Shown piece after piece: positions 51,930-61,197 of a DNA stretch of 64,000 nucleotides. Each line of letters begins with the position of its first letter. Within the stretch, counting starts at the first letter, position 1. The notes beneath the pieces were generated by a model. That model worked only from the letters and a program-made list of their open reading frames with translations, ran no database searches and was not told the DNA's origin. The DNA lies in NCBI GenBank assembly GCA_039024435.1, contig JBCCQH010000002.1, positions 62,001-126,000 of the forward strand, written 5' to 3'. This stretch comes from JBCCQH01 sp039024435. GTDB taxonomy: Bacteria > Bacteroidota > Bacteroidia > J057 > JADKCL01. The translations under genes and the position numbers were made by a program.

Positions 51930-53161
51930 GCACTGCGGCGAAGGACTTTTGTCACGCAATGCAAACTCCCGCGCCGCAAAACCAAGTCTCGAAAGAAACG
52001 ACCACTTTCGATCCAGGTAACTCTGAAACCGTTGCGCTCATAGATTTGCTGCACCTGTGCTTCAAGCAGTTCAAACTCAGGGTTTAGCTTCTCGACATCA
52101 TTGCCGTTTCCAGCACATAGGTAAGAAGGGAGAAAAGCTCTTTTCACAACCTGACCACCCTCAAGGTACTCTTCCACCAAGCAATTGTTCCACGAAAAAC
52201 AGCATTGTCGGGCAAGGAACAACGGCAAGGATTCAAGGTGAAAGTATTCGGACGGGAAAATCGACTTTAGATCATCAAGCGCCGAAAGGCGGGCACGGAT
52301 TTTCTGGTTTTGCGCCAACTCGGCCCAACTTTCTCCTGTGCTTGACAAACTCTTTATAGCTAGCAAGGGATCTCCCCAAAACAAGAGCTCCTTGCCCGTC
52401 GATCGATGTTTGCCTCCGGGGCTCAAATGAAGGTCCACGTGGAAAAAGGGCTGAAAAGACGTTCGATTGCGATCCAAAAGTAGGTGTCGCTCCTCTGGAT
52501 AGCCAAAAACGATGATGTCTTCCAGATCCCCGCCAAGCAACTCGGCAAACGCTTGAACAACTTCAGCCGCACTACTCTCTTGTACATTTTGATTGCGCAC
52601 AATCAAATCTCGGCCAATGATGATCTTTTCCCCAACCTTGAGAATGTTGCCGCCTTCCAAATGTAAAGTCGTAGGGCGAAGAAAGATCCGCAGGTTTTCC
52701 ATTTCTGTCAATTGAAACGGCAACATGAAATTTGCTGCCGAAGCATTGTAGAAGGGAAAGATCAATGCGGTATTCGTTTCATCCTGAACCACAGAAAAGG
52801 GATCCTGCACCCATTCATTAAATACCAAAGGGCGGCCTTCCTCCATGACGGGCTTGAGTTGCCGCTGCCAATTTTTCAGCAAGGTTCCAATATGCAATTG
52901 TGGGGCAAGGTCTTCTACTTTCCTCACGTTGCCCAATGAATCGTTCGCCGAGAGTCTTTGCTTTGCGGGACTACGGTAGTCCACCTTTGAACACGTAATC
53001 TCGAAAGTGGGATCGTTGACACTGAACTTGGTGACAATCCGTTCGGGCTCTAACTTCGCGATCAGATCGCGGTATTGCCGGTCCGAATCAGGGGTCACCA
53101 GTCCGGGAAAAGAGAGCAAGAGGGATTCGATTTTTCCGTATATGGAAGACAGCAACTGCAT
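51917..53161 (-). CDS. Agmatine/peptidylarginine-deiminase-like enzyme
   Basis: The start ATG at 53161 lies 14 bp after the upstream stop; a TTG at 53191 is the alternative. The 414-residue protein retains the motif set of the guanidino-modifying (amidinotransferase-fold) superfamily: EWVQDPF (catalytic Asp region), LEGGNIL, HVDLHL (catalytic His) and, 12 residues from the C-terminus, SLHCVTK with the nucleophilic Cys at residue 402. The last two resemble agmatine deiminase and bacterial peptidylarginine deiminase motifs. It probably deiminates an arginine or agmatine-like group, possibly on a protein. No signal peptide, so the target is cytoplasmic. It is the last gene of the seven-gene operon. 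Confidence 0.75.
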   Translation of the reverse strand: MQLLSSIYGKIESLLLSFPGLVTPDSDRQYRDLIAKLEPERIVTKFSVNDPTFEITCSKVDYRSPAKQRLSANDSLGNVRKVEDLAPQLHIGTLLKNWQRQLKPVMEEGRPLVFNEWVQDPFSVVQDETNTALIFPFYNASAANFMLPFQLTEMENLRIFLRPTTLHLEGGNILKVGEKIIIGRDLIVRNQNVQESSAAEVVQAFAELLGGDLEDIIVFGYPEERHLLLDRNRTSFQPFFHVDLHLSPGGKHRSTGKELLFWGDPLLAIKSLSSTGESWAELAQNQKIRARLSALDDLKSIFPSEYFHLESLPLFLARQCCFSWNNCLVEEYLEGGQVVKRAFLPSYLCAGNGNDVEKLNPEFELLEAQVQQIYERNGFRVTWIESGRFFRDLVLRRGSLHCVTKVLRRSAYSI

Positions 53162-53175
53162 CTCTATCGGATAGG

Positions 53176-53652
53176 TTAAGTGGTCGACCAATCATCGTCC
53201 GCAGCCAACGTGGTGATGGCCAAAGCTTGCCCCACAATTGATACTTCAATGGGCTCAACTTGTATATTGTACTGCTTGATCGGTGCAATCCGCCCGAAAT
53301 CCCGCAGGTCAATCAGTCCAATAGGGCCTCCGTCTTTGTTGTTGAAAGCAAATCCCAGTCGGTATTGATTCATCGGGTATTTGTCAAGGGTTTGGGGCCC
53401 ATCCACGGGTTTGAGCTTGCCCAAAATGTAGTAAGCGTATTCGGCACTACTTTGCGTGTCAATGAAGAATCCCCAGGGATTGGGGGACAAATCATCGCTG
53501 ACCAGGGGAAGTACCAGTTGGGATTCCCCGAATCCTGAGCAACGAAGATGCCCGGTGGTGCGGTCCAGTTCCATGGAAATGTTGTCCAATGTTTCCGGAG
53601 TGACCCGGAAAGAAATTGTCTCCAGGAAATAGTTGTCAATTGTGTTAATCAT
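53176..53652 (-). CDS. Small protein of unknown function in the CHAT operon
   Basis: The 158-residue protein is beta-rich (FRVTPETLDNISMELDRTTG, LVLPLVSDDLSPNPWGFFID in part) with no signal peptide, membrane segment or recognisable motif. It lies between the CHAT protease gene (12 bp gap) and the deiminase-like gene (14 bp gap). It may be an adaptor or substrate for either. Nothing in the sequence decides between these. Confidence 0.65.
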   Translation of the reverse strand: MINTIDNYFLETISFRVTPETLDNISMELDRTTGHLRCSGFGESQLVLPLVSDDLSPNPWGFFIDTQSSAEYAYYILGKLKPVDGPQTLDKYPMNQYRLGFAFNNKDGGPIGLIDLRDFGRIAPIKQYNIQVEPIEVSIVGQALAITTLAADDDWSTT

Positions 53653-53664
53653 AATTTTTAGAAT

Positions 53665-54903
53665 TTAAAATTTACGTATTGGTATTTGAGATTTTGCAAT
53701 GTCCAATTCTGCGGCAGTAAACAGAAGGGCGTTTTCAAATGAATGGTCGTACCTGCGCCCGGCAAACAAGGCTTCATAGAAGGTTTCGGAAAACTTCAGG
53801 GAAATGCGATCCCGAATCTCGCCTTTAATTGCGATCACGTGGGGTATGAACTCGGCAATCCTACCGCCGGTCGTTTCGGAGTAGCAGGCGTTGAGCACGA
53901 CACATTCGATGGGTTCACGATGAAGTCGCAGGAAATCACAAAAAAAATCGCGAGATATGATCTTTCCCGTGCCGTTTTCATTCTCGATCTCCAATCCTTC
54001 TTCGGTACCGTGACCAGAAAAATGCAGGATGCGAGGTACGCGATCGGTAAATACCCGGCGCAAGTCAAGCATGGTAGGGGACAGCTCCGTAGCGAAATCA
54101 AATCTTTCGGAATGGTCTTTCCGCTCTAGGAGCCGCTGAATGTCGCGGAATTCTTCGGTTACCCGAAGGCGTACGGAATCAATGCTGCTCGCTCCGAAGC
54201 ACAACACGGGTACAGCTTGGGTTGGGCAGACCACAGATGCGATTTGGCGAAGGCTATCGATATGGTCTCTTTTTTGTAGTTCGGCTCTAATCGGTGAAAT
54301 ACGGTAACTCTTTTCCTGGCCCAGTAAATCGCGCAGCGCACGCAACGTTTCCTGCAAGCGGTTGCGCTCGACCGCCAATCGACTTGGGCAATTTTTCAAT
54401 AAATACCTGGCGGCCCCGATCAACTTATTTTCGGTTATCAGTTCGTCGAACCGATCGCGAATGCGGTTGTCAACGATTGGCCGGTCCGGTACAGGGCGCT
54501 CTCCTCGGTAGTAAGCCCCTGGCTTTTTCTCCTGACCTTCACTCAATAAACGCGCTAAATGCTGAATTTCTTCTTCGCTCTGCCATCCATGCAGGGGGGC
54601 AGACCTGACTCGATCATCGAGTTCAATATCAGCGGGAAAATCAGTCGTTTCGTGCTCAATCAAGAAAAATTTAGCGGCAAGACGTTCTCCAACGTCTTGA
54701 ATGTGTCTCCGACAGACCTCATCCCGCCAGAATGCGGGACTCAAGATCAAGCATTCCAACTCTCCCAATTCCTCACCTTTAATCCATTGGATCTCAATCC
54801 CATGACTGGCCTTACAATACTGTCTCAACTTTTCAGCTTGAGCACCGATATCGCCTAAGAAATCATCTTCCGCTGCGTAGCGAAGAGCGATTGTTTTTTT
54901 CAT
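53665..54903 (-). CDS. TIR-like / EAD-like / CHAT caspase-like protease
   Basis: Start at 54903 (MKKTIALRYA), 11 bp after the upstream stop. Residues about 1-125 read like a TIR-type alpha/beta domain (TIALRYAAEDD, CLILSPAFWRDEVC, KFFLIEH). Residues about 165-245 are helical and resemble an effector-associated (death-like) adaptor domain (ELITENKLIGAARYLL, RDLLGQEKSYRISPIRAEL). The C-terminal CHAT domain has the caspase dyad: His298 in ILHFSGHG and Cys340 in VVLNACYSE. The 412-residue enzyme should be a cytoplasmic cysteine protease. TIR and EAD assignments are by pattern; CHAT is confident. Confidence 0.85.
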   Translation of the reverse strand: MKKTIALRYAAEDDFLGDIGAQAEKLRQYCKASHGIEIQWIKGEELGELECLILSPAFWRDEVCRRHIQDVGERLAAKFFLIEHETTDFPADIELDDRVRSAPLHGWQSEEEIQHLARLLSEGQEKKPGAYYRGERPVPDRPIVDNRIRDRFDELITENKLIGAARYLLKNCPSRLAVERNRLQETLRALRDLLGQEKSYRISPIRAELQKRDHIDSLRQIASVVCPTQAVPVLCFGASSIDSVRLRVTEEFRDIQRLLERKDHSERFDFATELSPTMLDLRRVFTDRVPRILHFSGHGTEEGLEIENENGTGKIISRDFFCDFLRLHREPIECVVLNACYSETTGGRIAEFIPHVIAIKGEIRDRISLKFSETFYEALFAGRRYDHSFENALLFTAAELDIAKSQIPIRKF

Positions 54904-54914
54904 TTTCTGTCTCG

Positions 54915-55955
54915 TTAAATGATTTGAATTTGGGCTTTTTGCAGTATTTGCCACTCGGACCCTTGCCTCCGAGCAATTCCCGGACTCAGCGTGCGAATCC
55001 TTCGGTGGACTTGGAGATCGATTTGCTCTGCCCAATTACAAGCTTCTTTCAAGTACTCGTCATGGTCGGCTATGGCACGGGATTGCAAACCAGGATCGGA
55101 AGCAATTGAGAACTCCCAGCGATTTCCGATTTTCCGAAGCTCGAAGAGCGTACTGTTCGCGTCAAAATTTGGCTGGACGATATTGAACGCGGGATATCCG
55201 GGTGGTGGAGGTTGGGCAAACCGAACTTCAGGTGGTGAGTTTTTCATTTTTTTAGGGGGCGGTAGCGTCCCTTTGCGGCTCAAAAAATCTTTCGAGGAAC
55301 TGTCTTCGACAATTGGAGAATGGGTTTTACTTGCTCTATCCCGAGTACTTGGACGCTCGAAGAACTGCTCCCCTAGCCGCTGCAGCTTGCGATTTATCTC
55401 TTGTTGAAAGCTTGGATGCTTCAACACAGCGGTACCCATCTGATGAGCAATGCGCGGATCACTCTTGATGGCGGAAAGCACAGCAGCATCAACGTCCCGA
55501 TCGCCCGCTTTCTGCCAGCGGTAAAGCAGCAGTATAACTATGCCGACAAAGAGAATTGATCCTAGGGTAAGGCCACAAAACGTGTACCATAGAGTAAGGT
55601 CGGTTTTACCGCCCGTGCCATGCGGACGCAAACGCTCTAGTCTCAATTCCGCTTCCGCAATCCACTCGGGGGTTGATCCCGCATCACCCTCAATTTGACA
55701 TTCCCACTCGGAGAGAAAGGAGTCGATCGCCCCCAACCTATCATCAGGAAAAACGGGGTACAAGCATTCGGAGAGGAACTCAATTGCCACAGAGTCTTGC
55801 TCGGGTAGCGCGGCGATTTCATCTCTCAAACCTTCCAGGGCCATCCTAAAGGCAAGGGTGTCTTCCAAGGTCGGCAGAGATTTCGCCATAATCGGTCTGG
55901 TGAATAGCAAGAGAAGTATTCCCCCCGTGATCATGAAATCTTGGTATCGCCTCAT
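54915..55955 (-). CDS. Membrane protein of unknown function in the CHAT operon
   Basis: The 346-residue protein has an N-terminal signal-like segment (ITGGILLLLFTRPIMAKS), a periplasmic region of about 90 residues, one membrane helix (FCGLTLGSILFVGIVILLLYRW) and a cytoplasmic tail of about 190 residues. The tail has a Pro-rich linker (QPPPPGYPAFN) and a compact C-terminal domain. It could connect envelope sensing to the cytoplasmic protease encoded 11 bp downstream. No family recognised. Confidence 0.75.
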   Translation of the reverse strand: MRRYQDFMITGGILLLLFTRPIMAKSLPTLEDTLAFRMALEGLRDEIAALPEQDSVAIEFLSECLYPVFPDDRLGAIDSFLSEWECQIEGDAGSTPEWIAEAELRLERLRPHGTGGKTDLTLWYTFCGLTLGSILFVGIVILLLYRWQKAGDRDVDAAVLSAIKSDPRIAHQMGTAVLKHPSFQQEINRKLQRLGEQFFERPSTRDRASKTHSPIVEDSSSKDFLSRKGTLPPPKKMKNSPPEVRFAQPPPPGYPAFNIVQPNFDANSTLFELRKIGNRWEFSIASDPGLQSRAIADHDEYLKEACNWAEQIDLQVHRRIRTLSPGIARRQGSEWQILQKAQIQII

Positions 55956-55965
55956 ATCACCGGGA

Positions 55966-58900
55966 TCAAAAAATTGGTTTATCGGTCAGCTCCTGGCCTT
56001 TCTCTGAGGCAAAAATCCAATCCATCCCTTGGTCAATCGCTCCCAGAACAGCATAGAAGAATACCGTTTCTCGAATGGGTCCGTTTAGATTTTTGTTCAG
56101 ATGGTTGATGCCCGCCTGGAAAAACCTTGGCGCATGAATCTTAAACTGGTGGATGAGTTCATCAGGATCCCTGATTTCCAATTGGAACATTGCTCGGAAG
56201 TCATGCTTGTGGAAGAGGAATTGAAAGAGATTTAAAAACTCAAAAAATGCGGAGGATTCTTGCGGGAACTCAGCTTGGTAAACTTGTTCATAACTGGCTC
56301 CTTTGCTGACAATCGGTTTTTGATCTGGTCCCTTCAAATTTTCCATCAGGTAAACGGTGTGGTCAAACTCATTCGATGATAAGTCGCCCGTCCGCGCACC
56401 ATACAAGGCCCCTTCACAAGTGACCTCTTTGGGGCGGCTGAAGGTGTGAAGACCGATCTTCTTCGGGGATTCTGGCGCGGTCGTGTTCGCCTTGGACGTG
56501 CTCTTTTTGAACGGTGCTGCATGCACAACGTAGTGATAAATATCGCTCGTGACCTTGGTTAGATTGGTGGGGCTAAACTCGATCAAACGCAGGATATTGC
56601 TGCCCTTCCCCGTGAAGGCGATATCGCTTGGAACTCCCAATCCTTTCAAGCGCGCCAGTTGGGCACAGTGGAACTGAATAGCGGTGTAAAACAGCAGAAA
56701 AATCACTTTGAGTTTTCTATCGTTCCACAATTCGTTCCCAAAGTCGATGATCTCGTCGTCAAGCGAGAAAAAGAAATTGATTGCGTCTTCCGATCGGGTG
56801 TTCGAACTGGGGCTGAAATACCATTCGAAATGCTTCTCAATTTCCTTTTGCCCAGAATCTTTGATCCGCTTTTCGACTTCGTCCTTGTACATCTGTACGA
56901 TGGCGTTCTTCTTTCCGGCGTCTTCGGTCGTGAGCGTGCCGAAAACAGAGTTCCCAGCGAAGCGGAAAGAAGTCCCATACTGAGGAATACCATTGTTGGA
57001 AAATAAAATGTCCGTCGTTCCCCCGCCGATGTCGATGTTGAGGACGTTGCGGCCACGCATCTGATTCTTTTCGTGTATGAGATAGTGGTAGGGAGCTACC
57101 GACTCAGTAAGTTTGACGGGGGGACTGCACTCAAGTACTTCAGCACAGATTGATCTCCAGATTTCCCCGAGCTTGGACTCGGTATCTGAGTCAATGCTGA
57201 TCGGCACGAACCAATAGAGCCTGGTTCGCTTGGGATTGACTCCTTCGGCAATCGCTTTTGCGCGCAGCATATACATCAATTGGCGCAGGAATATGGTCAT
57301 GCGCCTTTCAGAATCATTGCTCCGATCCCATTTGAGGTTGGTATGGGCTTGCCACTTACTGTCTCCCAAAAAGCGACGGTTAAGGGGAAAGGCGACATTC
57401 ACAGTCTGCAAAAGCAACTTCTTGTTCAACCGCGCAGCTTGGGGGGACTCGTAAACCGCAGTCCGTGTCGGGAAGCGATAGGTGTCCCCGATGATCGTAG
57501 GAATAAATTCATGGCGTTGAATTTTTGCGATGATGCCCGTCAGCACATCTCCGTGCCGTCGATCGTATCTTTCGGTAACCGTACCGGGCGCGTCCCGCCC
57601 CTTGAACTCGATTTTGTCAAGCCGAGCGACCTGGATCTCTGGCTCCCCAATGGTAAAGGTTTGCGGCTGCCCATTAAAGGAAACAGCTAGATTGGTGTTG
57701 GTTGTCCCAAAATCGACGGCAACTGACATTTCCTGATTGCCGACTTCGTAGTAATTGGGGGTACCAGGATACCAGTAGGGTACAATGATCCCCTGATAAT
57801 CCTCCAACTCGGGATCATTTGAAATTCCAATCTGGATAAAATCAAACCCTGCTTCCTCGTTACTTTGTGCATCCCTGCCTATGCCCTCTACCGCATAATA
57901 GGTCGTACTGTATCCACTTTGCGTACTGGATTTATCGTTGCGCACCTCGTGACTTGCCCTTACCCTGGGAAGCTCCTGGCTTCCCGCAAAGAAGCGCAGG
58001 TCAAGCTGCGTTGCTGCGCTTTGTCCATCGATCAATCCTACCCGATAAAAATTATTGAACGCTGCCAGGCTGGTTTTCATGAAAGGAAAAATCATCAAAC
58101 CCAGGGGATAATGAATGATTCCTCCTTTCCCACTGCTACTTGGATCACGAATCTGACTGAGATCAGGCAGGTTTTGATTGTTCCCTGGACTTAGATTCCC
58201 TTCATATTCCCTCTCGAACGTAATGTAATCTTCCCGTTTCCCTGCACCCGTCGATATCTTCAACTTCACTACCGCCCTGAGGACGGTATCGCCGTCCGCT
58301 TTGTCGATCTCGGAAGCTTCGATTTTCAACTGTGCGGCCAGATCTTCTACGGTAAAGTATTCGAAATAGCGGGGCTTGATCGGGAGAAGAAATGAAAAAT
58401 CCTCACTACCTCCCGGTGACCCGTTGAGGAAAGCATGATCATTGATGTTGTAGGGAAGCTTCACCAGATACTCTTCAAGGAAATCTCCCATGGTGAGCCA
58501 GGGATGTTTTGCGGAAATCCCAGGCAGTTCACGATTGGTCAAAGCTATTTGCGGATCGACATAATGCGGGACATGCTGTTCATCGTTCCATGTTTGCCCC
58601 ATAATGTACGTTCGACCGGATCGGCCGTCGGGCCTGGTTTTCAGAACCAGTTCCTTGGCATTGGGTTGCAACGTAGACTTGATCCGGAAATCTTCGTTGG
58701 ACTTAAATTTTGCGTATTTCACAGGGATTTGAATATTCAGTGGCAGTTTATCCAGGAGAACCAGCTCTTCGTCGTTTGCAGTCGATAACGTAGCGTAGTT
58801 CTGATTGTAAGTAGCTTGAAGTTGGGCTTGGCTATACACCAAGGGATCATAAATGTCCACGACTTCTTCCTGATGCTGAAATTTGCTTACGTAGCCCATA

Positions 58901-59580
58901 AAGTTGCTCAAGGCATCCCCTTGAACTGCATAGCGATTGACAATGTGGAGATAGCGCTGGAATGCCAGGGGACGTTCGTCCAAAGCGCGAGGCTTGGTGA
59001 AATAGTAGGCAGAGGGCCTGTAGGGGATAGGGATTGTATTGGAAAAATCTGTACCTGAAGTGAAAAATCCAGTAAATGGACTGCTGCCCGCAAAGGTGAA
59101 ATCACCGTATTTGAGGTAGAAAATACCAGTGATATCTTTGAACCCAGCCCCCCGGAAGAATAAGTCCAGGCTCTGACCAAGCAGGGCATGCTTTTCATTG
59201 GCACCGTTGGTTCCCTTGATGCCTGCTTTGAGCTGGTCACATTGCTTTTCGTAATCCCACCATTGAATCGAGATGCGCTCCTGAAACAACAAATAATAAA
59301 ACAGGATCTCCCACACGTCCAAGCATTTCGAGACCAGATGGTGGTGCATGGAACTCCCGTGCGGACTGTCTTTTACAAATTGAAACGCTTGATCAAAAAG
59401 GTGCATCCGGCCAAAAGGGGTCGGGAAAGAAGTGATTCGTTCGTCGTTGGGAGGGCCATCTATATCGATGATTGAATCGATCCTTTGGGGGGTCCAACCA
59501 GGGAACTCACGCCAGCCATAACCCGATTGGCTTTGGCTGGTATTGCCTTGCATTTGAAGTTCAAAAAGCAGCGTATTCAT
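55966..59580 (-). CDS. Giant actin/Hsp70-like ATPase with large novel N-terminus
   Basis: The 1204-residue protein has about 615 residues of unrecognised mixed sequence, then an actin/Hsp70-type ATPase. Phosphate-1 is DFGTTNTNLAVS (about residues 622-633), phosphate-2 is NIDIGGGTTDILFS (about 848-860) and the adenosine motif is AFTGKGSNILRLIEF (about 990-1002). An extension of about 170 residues follows. No signal peptide is present. The ATPase may be chaperone-like or filament-forming. Its start lies 12 bp after the tubulin-like gene, so an actin-fold and a tubulin-fold NTPase are made together. I know no standard family with this N-terminus. Confidence 0.82.
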   Translation of the reverse strand: MNTLLFELQMQGNTSQSQSGYGWREFPGWTPQRIDSIIDIDGPPNDERITSFPTPFGRMHLFDQAFQFVKDSPHGSSMHHHLVSKCLDVWEILFYYLLFQERISIQWWDYEKQCDQLKAGIKGTNGANEKHALLGQSLDLFFRGAGFKDITGIFYLKYGDFTFAGSSPFTGFFTSGTDFSNTIPIPYRPSAYYFTKPRALDERPLAFQRYLHIVNRYAVQGDALSNFMGYVSKFQHQEEVVDIYDPLVYSQAQLQATYNQNYATLSTANDEELVLLDKLPLNIQIPVKYAKFKSNEDFRIKSTLQPNAKELVLKTRPDGRSGRTYIMGQTWNDEQHVPHYVDPQIALTNRELPGISAKHPWLTMGDFLEEYLVKLPYNINDHAFLNGSPGGSEDFSFLLPIKPRYFEYFTVEDLAAQLKIEASEIDKADGDTVLRAVVKLKISTGAGKREDYITFEREYEGNLSPGNNQNLPDLSQIRDPSSSGKGGIIHYPLGLMIFPFMKTSLAAFNNFYRVGLIDGQSAATQLDLRFFAGSQELPRVRASHEVRNDKSSTQSGYSTTYYAVEGIGRDAQSNEEAGFDFIQIGISNDPELEDYQGIIVPYWYPGTPNYYEVGNQEMSVAVDFGTTNTNLAVSFNGQPQTFTIGEPEIQVARLDKIEFKGRDAPGTVTERYDRRHGDVLTGIIAKIQRHEFIPTIIGDTYRFPTRTAVYESPQAARLNKKLLLQTVNVAFPLNRRFLGDSKWQAHTNLKWDRSNDSERRMTIFLRQLMYMLRAKAIAEGVNPKRTRLYWFVPISIDSDTESKLGEIWRSICAEVLECSPPVKLTESVAPYHYLIHEKNQMRGRNVLNIDIGGGTTDILFSNNGIPQYGTSFRFAGNSVFGTLTTEDAGKKNAIVQMYKDEVEKRIKDSGQKEIEKHFEWYFSPSSNTRSEDAINFFFSLDDEIIDFGNELWNDRKLKVIFLLFYTAIQFHCAQLARLKGLGVPSDIAFTGKGSNILRLIEFSPTNLTKVTSDIYHYVVHAAPFKKSTSKANTTAPESPKKIGLHTFSRPKEVTCEGALYGARTGDLSSNEFDHTVYLMENLKGPDQKPIVSKGASYEQVYQAEFPQESSAFFEFLNLFQFLFHKHDFRAMFQLEIRDPDELIHQFKIHAPRFFQAGINHLNKNLNGPIRETVFFYAVLGAIDQGMDWIFASEKGQELTDKPIF

Positions 59581-59592
59581 AATCGTAAGGGG

Positions 59593-61197
59593 TTAAGAAG
59601 AGGAAAGAATGGAAGATTTGTATTGCATGAGGATGCGCTCGGTTCCAAGATGGATCATTTCCAAGAGGCGAAGCGCTTCGTGCGCCGTATCCGGGACTTG
59701 AACGTCGCCCACAGAGTTTTCCACCTGCAACATCAGATCGCCAAATGGCATGTTGTAGGTGATTGATCGGCGGAAAATCCAGAAATTTGTCGAAAGGGTT
59801 TGGGGGCTCATTTCCATGTTTCGAATCATGTTGAGCAATGAGGTATTGAGGTCCACCTTCTCTGCCAAGGCCAGATCAAATGGCTCGAATTTTAACGCAT
59901 TTACTTGCCCGGGGATGAATCCGGCGAGCTCCTTCAGCCACAAATGGTAATCTCCAAGAAATCCCTTGATCCGCTCATACACCCCAATGGAATTCTTGAT
60001 TTTGTCCGCACTGATGTTTGCTTGATCCGCCCAGCGCCAACGGTTGAGTTGGGGAAAGCCTTTTTCGAAAATCAAATAGGTATAAAACAACTGGGTCAAT
60101 CCGAGTGCCATTGCTTCGTAGTCGGCCGAATTCACGCGGGAAAAACTGGTTAAATCAAAGGCAGCCTCACTCCAATCCTCCTGAAACAGACCATAACGAA
60201 GCGTTTGCCCCCTTTCAGCGGAACTCAACGCACTTGCTGGTTGCGAAAGGAAATGAAAGATGGAATTTGCCCCGATCAATTCTACTAAATGGGCTTGATT
60301 GTACTGCAATTCGCCGCCTTCGTGGTTAGCGTACTGGGTATCGAAGGCATTCATCCCAATGTAGTAGGCAGAATTGACACCGTCGAGGTGATCGTGGTAA
60401 TAACCAAGCGCGGCTTTGGTCCGGGCAACGAATGTTTTGGAGTCAATCTCGCTCTGGTCAGCTTCCGGCTCCGAAAGTTTAAAGTACGGAAGCACTCCCA
60501 GCATGCCGATCGGTGCACCCCCGATTCCACCACTGTTCATTCGGTGACGAATGGTTTTGATGAGCCAGGGAATTCCTGCCGAACCTGTCCCACCAAAAAG
60601 TGATCCCACAACAAATATCCGGTCCCCCGCCTGATAAGCATTGATGAACGCACTGAAATCGCGATTGGTAAATCCAGCATTGCCTCCATTGGGAGAACTT
60701 CCGCCTAGTTGTTCGAAAACAATGGTCCCGACACCAGGGGCGCCCTTCGTTCCAACTTGAAGATCCATGTCCAAGTAATGCTCAGGAAACAGCAGTTCGA
60801 CCAATGCCTCGGTAGGCTTGAAGGCATCGGTCCGCGCCAAGCCATCATAGTCGATGAAGTCTTTCAGTGATTTACTTTTTCCCAAATGGATTGGAAGTGT
60901 AAAGTCGGCTGACTGCGCTTGGCTGCGGTGGTCTTTCAAGCGCTTGACTTTGGTTTTGAATAGCTTTCCGTCGGAGGCAGCCACCCCGATTTCCGATTGG
61001 ATATCGCGGTAGGTATTGAGCACCTCCAGGGATTTGTCCAGGTTCTTATTGGTGGCATCCAAATCAATCACAACAGGAACGATTTCCCATTGCCCTCCGG
61101 CCATGCGCTCCAGTACGCCACCGGCCAGCAGGAACATCATGGAGCGCAGCACACGCGAACCAGTACCGCCGATGGCGAAGACGAAACATTTTTTCAT
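59593..61197 (-). CDS. Tubulin/FtsZ-like GTPase
   Basis: The 534-residue protein starts MKKCFVFAIGGTGSRVLR, a Rossmann-type nucleotide-binding start, and carries the tubulin-like signature GSLFGGTGSAGIP (about residues 197-209). Residues 35-60 (EIVPVVIDLDATNKN) fit the family's second strand. It resembles the tubulin-like proteins of Bacteria that are neither FtsZ nor TubZ. GTP binding and polymerisation are inferred. It overlaps the VWA-like gene by 4 bp (ATGA) and is followed 12 bp later by the actin-fold gene. Confidence 0.82.
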   Translation of the reverse strand: MKKCFVFAIGGTGSRVLRSMMFLLAGGVLERMAGGQWEIVPVVIDLDATNKNLDKSLEVLNTYRDIQSEIGVAASDGKLFKTKVKRLKDHRSQAQSADFTLPIHLGKSKSLKDFIDYDGLARTDAFKPTEALVELLFPEHYLDMDLQVGTKGAPGVGTIVFEQLGGSSPNGGNAGFTNRDFSAFINAYQAGDRIFVVGSLFGGTGSAGIPWLIKTIRHRMNSGGIGGAPIGMLGVLPYFKLSEPEADQSEIDSKTFVARTKAALGYYHDHLDGVNSAYYIGMNAFDTQYANHEGGELQYNQAHLVELIGANSIFHFLSQPASALSSAERGQTLRYGLFQEDWSEAAFDLTSFSRVNSADYEAMALGLTQLFYTYLIFEKGFPQLNRWRWADQANISADKIKNSIGVYERIKGFLGDYHLWLKELAGFIPGQVNALKFEPFDLALAEKVDLNTSLLNMIRNMEMSPQTLSTNFWIFRRSITYNMPFGDLMLQVENSVGDVQVPDTAHEALRLLEMIHLGTERILMQYKSSILSSS

